Below, in pieces: positions 60,800-64,000 of a DNA stretch of 64,000 bases. The DNA comes from Pedobacter sp. Leaf176 (GTDB taxonomy: Bacteria; Bacteroidota; Bacteroidia; Sphingobacteriales; Sphingobacteriaceae). The stretch covers positions 62,001 to 126,000 of the forward strand of contig NZ_LMPD01000005.1 in the NCBI RefSeq assembly GCF_001424305.1, in the 5' to 3' direction. Both the position numbers and the translations under genes were made by a program. Position 1 is the first letter of the stretch. Every line of letters begins with the position of its first letter. The notes beneath the pieces are model-generated. The model ran no database searches. It was given only the letters and a program-made list of their open reading frames with translations, and had not been told where the DNA came from.

Positions 60800-61957
60800 A
60801 TGCAAAGAAAACTAAGAATGGGCATGATAGGCGGCGGTAAAGACGCTTTTATCGGTGCCGTACATCGCCTTGCGGCTAACATGGATGGTTTGATTGAACT
60901 ATCTGCGGGTGCCTTAAGTGTAAATCCCGAAGTTGGTTACGAATCAGGAAAAATGCTGTTCCTTCCGGATAACCGGATTTATAAAAACTATGAAGAAATG
61001 CTCCAGAAGGAAAGTGAACTTCCTGCTGATGAACGAATAGATTTTGTAACCATTGTTACGCCTAATTTTGCGCACTTTGCTCCTGCAATGATGGCTTTGG
61101 ATTTAGGCTTCAATGTCGTTATCGAGAAACCAATGACACTTACTTTGGATGAGGCCAGACAACTCGATGCCAAAGTGAAAGAAACCGGTCTTACGCTTTG
61201 TTTAACGCATACTTACTCTGGCTATCCTATGGTTAAACAAGCAAAGCAAATGGTCAATGAAGGTATTTTAGGTGAAGTAAGAAAAATCATCGTGGAATAC
61301 CCTCAAGGTTGGTTAAGTACATTATCTGAAAGAGAAGGAAATGCCCAGGCGGCATGGAGAACAGACCCATTAAAAACCGGAAAAAGCGGTAGCATGGGCG
61401 ATATTGGTACGCATGCGGCTCATCTAGCAGAATATATTTCGGGATTAAAAATTTCGAAAATTTGTGCCGATTTAAGCATCGTAGTTCCGGGTAGAGCGAT
61501 TGATGATGATGGAAACGTTTTGCTAAAGTTCGATAATGGATCTAATGGCGTTTTAATCGCTTCGCAAATTGCGGCGGGAGAAGAAAATGCTTTGAAAATT
61601 AGAGTTTACGGCGAGAAAGGTGGCTTAGAATGGCACCAGATGGAACCAAACACCTTAATCGTAAGATGGCTAAATGAGCCTGCCCAAATTTACAGAACCG
61701 GTAATGGCTACATGGGTAGTTTCGCAAAACACAATACCCGCACACCTGGCGGTCATCCGGAAGGTTATCTGGAAGCTTTTGCAAATATTTACAGAAATTT
61801 TGCGTTAACTGTTGATGCTAAGCTTAACAACGAACAGCCAACGGCAGAAATGTTAGATTTCCCGACTACAGAAGACGGCATAAGAGGAATGGCTTTTATT
61901 GAAAATGTTGTAAACTCAAGCAATTCTGACCAGAAATGGTGGGACTATAAAATTTAA
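60800..61957 (+). CDS. Gfo/Idh/MocA family oxidoreductase
   Basis: This 385-residue NAD(P)-dependent oxidoreductase has the N-terminal Rossmann loop MGMIGGGKDAFIGAVHRLAAN, the EKPMTLTLDEARQLD segment containing the conserved Lys of the EKP motif, and the C-terminal beta-sheet domain with GDIGTHAAHLAEYISG. The start is set at 60800, where MQRKLRMGMIGGG begins the fold; the upstream frame includes hairpin sequence. There is no signal peptide, so it is cytoplasmic. In 3-keto-sugar pathways such enzymes oxidise or reduce the C-3 hydroxyl. It is followed by the isomerase gene after 6 nt. Confidence 0.92.
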   Translation: MQRKLRMGMIGGGKDAFIGAVHRLAANMDGLIELSAGALSVNPEVGYESGKMLFLPDNRIYKNYEEMLQKESELPADERIDFVTIVTPNFAHFAPAMMALDLGFNVVIEKPMTLTLDEARQLDAKVKETGLTLCLTHTYSGYPMVKQAKQMVNEGILGEVRKIIVEYPQGWLSTLSEREGNAQAAWRTDPLKTGKSGSMGDIGTHAAHLAEYISGLKISKICADLSIVVPGRAIDDDGNVLLKFDNGSNGVLIASQIAAGEENALKIRVYGEKGGLEWHQMEPNTLIVRWLNEPAQIYRTGNGYMGSFAKHNTRTPGGHPEGYLEAFANIYRNFALTVDAKLNNEQPTAEMLDFPTTEDGIRGMAFIENVVNSSNSDQKWWDYKI

Positions 61958-61963
61958 TCGGAT

Positions 61964-63016
61964 ATGACGACTATAAAAGGACCAGCAGTATTCTTAGCGC
62001 AATTCATCAGCGATGAAGCACCGTTTAATTCTTTGGAAAGCATCTGCGAATGGGCTAATGGATTGGGCTTTAAAGGCATTCAAATGCCAACGCTCGATTC
62101 GAGATTTATTGATTTGCAAAAAGCTGCCGAAAGCAAAACATATGCAGATGAGTTGAAAGGAAAAATTGCTTCTTATGGATTAGAAATTACAGAACTTTCT
62201 ACACACCTTCAGGGACAGTTGGTCGCGGTACATCCTGCTTATAATGATTTATTCGACGCTTTTGCACCGAAAGAAGTGCATGGCAATGCAAAAGCCAGAA
62301 CCGAATGGGCTGTACAACAAATGAAATATGCTGCTCAAGCCTCACAAAATTTGGGTTTGAATGCACATGCCACTTTTAGCGGTTCATTATTGTGGCAATA
62401 TTTCCATCCATGGCCTCAGCGTCCGGCAGGATTGGTTGAAGAAGGCTTTGCAGAATTAGCTAAACGCTGGACACCAATCTTAAATGAATTTGATAATTGC
62501 GGTGTAGATGTTTGTTATGAAATACATCCGGGAGAAGATTTATTTGATGGGGAAACCTATGAAATGTTTCTTTCTGCAGTGAATAATCATCCTCGGGCAT
62601 GCTTATTGTATGATCCTTCTCACTTTGTGTTGCAACAATTAGATTACATTCAATACATCGATTTTTACCATGAAAGAATCAAAGCTTTCCACGTAAAAGA
62701 TGCAGAATTTAACCCTACAGGCAAACAAGGTACTTTTGGAGGATACCAAAGTTGGGCAAACCGCGCGGGCAGATACCGTTCTCCAGGCGATGGGCAGGTT
62801 GATTTTAAAACCATTTTTAGTAAATTAGCTCAATATGATTTTAAAGGCTGGGCCGTTATGGAGTGGGAATGCTGCATTAAAAACCAGCAGGATGGTGCCC
62901 GTGAAGGTGCAGAATTTATCAAAAACCATATTATTAAGGTAACAGATAAAGCTTTTGATGATTTCGCAGCATCTGGTAACGATGCTGATTTTAACAAAAA
63001 AATATTAGGTTTATAA
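61964..63016 (+). CDS. Sugar phosphate isomerase/epimerase (AP-endonuclease-2 TIM barrel)
   Basis: This 350-residue TIM-barrel protein belongs to the xylose-isomerase-like/AP endonuclease 2 superfamily. Metal-binding positions are visible in order: ELSTHLQGQL, CYEIHPGEDLFDGE (Glu and His), LLYDPSHFVLQQLD (Asp and His), IKAFHVKDAEF (His, Asp) and AVMEWECCIKN (Glu). Proteins of this type next to Gfo/Idh and GMC genes are described as isomerases, epimerases or 3-keto-glycoside processing enzymes. It lies 6 nt behind the Gfo/Idh gene. A tandemly duplicated leader separates it from the cytochrome. Confidence 0.9.
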   Translation: MTTIKGPAVFLAQFISDEAPFNSLESICEWANGLGFKGIQMPTLDSRFIDLQKAAESKTYADELKGKIASYGLEITELSTHLQGQLVAVHPAYNDLFDAFAPKEVHGNAKARTEWAVQQMKYAAQASQNLGLNAHATFSGSLLWQYFHPWPQRPAGLVEEGFAELAKRWTPILNEFDNCGVDVCYEIHPGEDLFDGETYEMFLSAVNNHPRACLLYDPSHFVLQQLDYIQYIDFYHERIKAFHVKDAEFNPTGKQGTFGGYQSWANRAGRYRSPGDGQVDFKTIFSKLAQYDFKGWAVMEWECCIKNQQDGAREGAEFIKNHIIKVTDKAFDDFAASGNDADFNKKILGL

Positions 63017-63032
63017 AACAACATTTAAGAAC

Positions 63033-63190
63033 ACACAAAAGAAAACTTGCAGGTTGAATTATTTAAATAAAACGATTTATGCAAGCTGAATACTAATAAA
63101 AACATACACACACATGAAAACCTGCATAAGCAACAACTAGAAGAAATTAACCGCTTATGCAAGCTTGAATTCCTTTAAAACAATACACAC
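63033..63190 (+). repeat. Imperfect tandem duplication with leader peptide MKTCISNN
   Basis: Two units of about 80 nt (about 63033-63112 and 63105-63190) share the order AAAAC(C/T)TGCA, TTATGCAAGCT(T)GAAT, and a CA-rich ACACACAC run. In the second unit the run is followed by ATGAAAACC, giving an 8-codon ORF (63114-63140, MKTCISNN, TAG), and TGCATAAGC/GCTTATGCA form a 9-bp stem. The real cytochrome start repeats the ACACACACATGAAAA junction. Confidence 0.6.
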
Positions 63191-63192
63191 AC

Positions 63193-63579
63193 ATGAAAAA
63201 AACATTTTTAATTTTAGGCGCGGTTGTAATCTTTATGGCGTCTTTCTCGAAGGCAGATTTAACGAAAGAAAAAGCGGTTTCAGCAATCGCGCCAAAAAAC
63301 AATCACGTGGTTTTACAAATATCTCCGGGTGAAAAATTAATAAACAAATCTGATTGCTTAGGTTGTCACAACAAAACCAACAAAATTATTGGTCCGGCTT
63401 ATGTAGATGTGGCTAAAAAATATCCTGCAACAGAGAAAAATATTAATTACTTAGCTGATAAGATTATTAAAGGCGGAACAGGTGTTTGGGGCACCATGCC
63501 AATGACAGCACACGCAACTTTGAAAAAGGAAGATGCTAAGTTAATGGCAAAATATATACTTTCATTGAAGAAAAAATAG
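63193..63579 (+). CDS. c-type cytochrome (LacB-like electron acceptor)
   Basis: This 128-residue protein has a signal peptide (MKKTFLILGAVVIFMASFSKA). The haem attachment motif CLGCH is at residues 55-59 in NKSDCLGCHNKTNKIIGPAY, and Met102 or Met104 in GTMPMTAHATL is the axial ligand. It is a class I monohaem cytochrome c of the cytochrome c-551/552 type, with the family's typical IGPAYxDVAKKY and GGxGxWGxxPM words. It should take electrons from the GMC dehydrogenase in the periplasm. It is placed in the same operon behind the isomerase, with a duplicated leader. Confidence 0.92.
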   Translation: MKKTFLILGAVVIFMASFSKADLTKEKAVSAIAPKNNHVVLQISPGEKLINKSDCLGCHNKTNKIIGPAYVDVAKKYPATEKNINYLADKIIKGGTGVWGTMPMTAHATLKKEDAKLMAKYILSLKKK

Positions 63580-63602
63580 ACCAGTTATATAACCTACTAA
63601 TA

Positions 63603-64000
63603 ATGAAAACAGAGCAAGAAAATAAAAACATGGGTAACCGCCGTGATTTTATTAAAACCAGCGCCATTGCTGCCGCTGCATTTATGATTGTTCCACGCCA
63701 TGTTTTAGGTGGCAAAGGATTTTTAGCACCTAGTGATCGATTACTTGTTGCTGGTATTGGTGCAGGTGGCAAAGGCCAGAGTGATATTGCTATGTTTGCT
63801 AAGAGTGGCAAAGCCGATATTGCTTTTTTGTGCGATGTTGATGATAGAAGAGCTGCTGCGAGTGTAAAGGCTTTTCCTAAGGCGAAATACTACAAAGACT
63901 GGAGAGAATTGCTTGATAAAGAACATAAAAATTTCGATGCAGTTTCAGTTTCCACACCAGACCATAATCACGCGATACAGACTTTAGCGGCTATGCAGCT
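63603..64000 (+). CDS. Exported Gfo/Idh/MocA oxidoreductase, cut by window edge
   Basis: The frame opens at the ATG at 63603 and runs off the right edge after 132 codons. The N-terminus MKTEQENKNMGNRRDFIKTS, with AIAAAAFMIVP behind it, is a typical Tat signal of the twin-arginine RRxFIK type. The Rossmann fold begins at DRLLVAGIGAGGKGQSDIAM, and IAFLCDVDDRRAAA, FDAVSVSTPDHNHAIQT is the family fingerprint. A periplasmic Gfo/Idh enzyme pairs with the keto-sugar genes upstream and would work on imported or periplasmic sugars. It lies 23 nt behind the cytochrome gene. Confidence 0.92.
   Translation, partial: MKTEQENKNMGNRRDFIKTSAIAAAAFMIVPRHVLGGKGFLAPSDRLLVAGIGAGGKGQSDIAMFAKSGKADIAFLCDVDDRRAAASVKAFPKAKYYKDWRELLDKEHKNFDAVSVSTPDHNHAIQTLAAMQ

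Noticed and set aside
1..64000. tRNA, rRNA, riboswitch or prophage segments
   Set aside because: I saw no cloverleaf-like GC-rich segments with CCA ends, no rRNA-like conserved blocks, no integrase or phage structural genes and no riboswitch signature. This was an inspection by eye, not a covariance search.

Overview
The window looks like chromosomal DNA of a member of the Bacteroidota, most likely family Sphingobacteriaceae (Pedobacter-like). The evidence is AT-rich sequence, many TAnnTTTG -7 promoter elements and almost no Shine-Dalgarno sequences. Clade-typical genes are also present: PorT, a T9SS sorting-domain protein, a SusC/SusD pair, a DUF5686 outer-membrane protein, a split transketolase and an SDR-type threonine dehydrogenase. 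Intergenic palindromes of the kind common in this clade occur throughout. I saw no rRNA, tRNA, CRISPR array, phage genes or transposase.

Region 1 (1-9 kb) holds housekeeping genes: a partial alpha/beta hydrolase, YqeY, an SDR oxidoreductase, overlapping ubiE and porT, the GTPase EngB, a UbiA-type prenyltransferase, an M3 oligopeptidase followed by eleven perfect TTTAGGG repeats, and a Bcr/CflA drug-efflux pump. Region 2 (9-25 kb) holds an APC amino-acid permease, the Kup potassium transporter with a previously uncalled 52-residue membrane protein directly downstream, a small T9SS cargo, a FAH-fold hydrolase, an M23 peptidase, Bcp, two-subunit transketolase, an ECF sigma/anti-sigma/periplasmic-protein cluster, a class III aminotransferase and a two-component system. 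Region 3 (25-38 kb) holds a lipoprotein, an RluA-type pseudouridine synthase, panB, carA with a leader ORF, an ABC exporter, a Fic protein with an apparent operator, the pheS / Rieske-like lipoprotein / tetR unit, kbl, and a DUF5686 protein.

Region 4 (39-56 kb) is a complete polysaccharide utilisation locus. A membrane-spanning sensor/regulator is followed by SusC, SusD, a LamG surface lipoprotein, two GH144-type enzymes, a GH43-like enzyme with discoidin and FN3 domains, a GH3 beta-glucosidase and a serine hydrolase. The GH144 plus GH3 content points to beta-1,2-glucan (sophoro-oligosaccharides) as substrate. A 186-bp MITE-like element with 3-bp target duplications closes the locus.

Region 5 (56-64 kb) holds yebC, an SDR-type L-threonine 3-dehydrogenase that would work with Kbl, and an operon that runs off the right edge. 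That operon encodes a gluconate-dehydrogenase-subunit-3-like protein, a GMC oxidoreductase, a Gfo/Idh oxidoreductase, a TIM-barrel isomerase, a c-type cytochrome and a second exported Gfo/Idh protein. Its content matches the LacABC-type glycoside 3-dehydrogenase / 3-keto-sugar pathway and may act on products of the neighbouring glucan locus.

Several gene starts were moved inward because the longest frame began inside a promoter box, terminator or repeat: yqeY, ubiE, the aminotransferase, the ABC ATPase, fic, trhO, the PUL regulator, the esterase and the Gfo/Idh gene.
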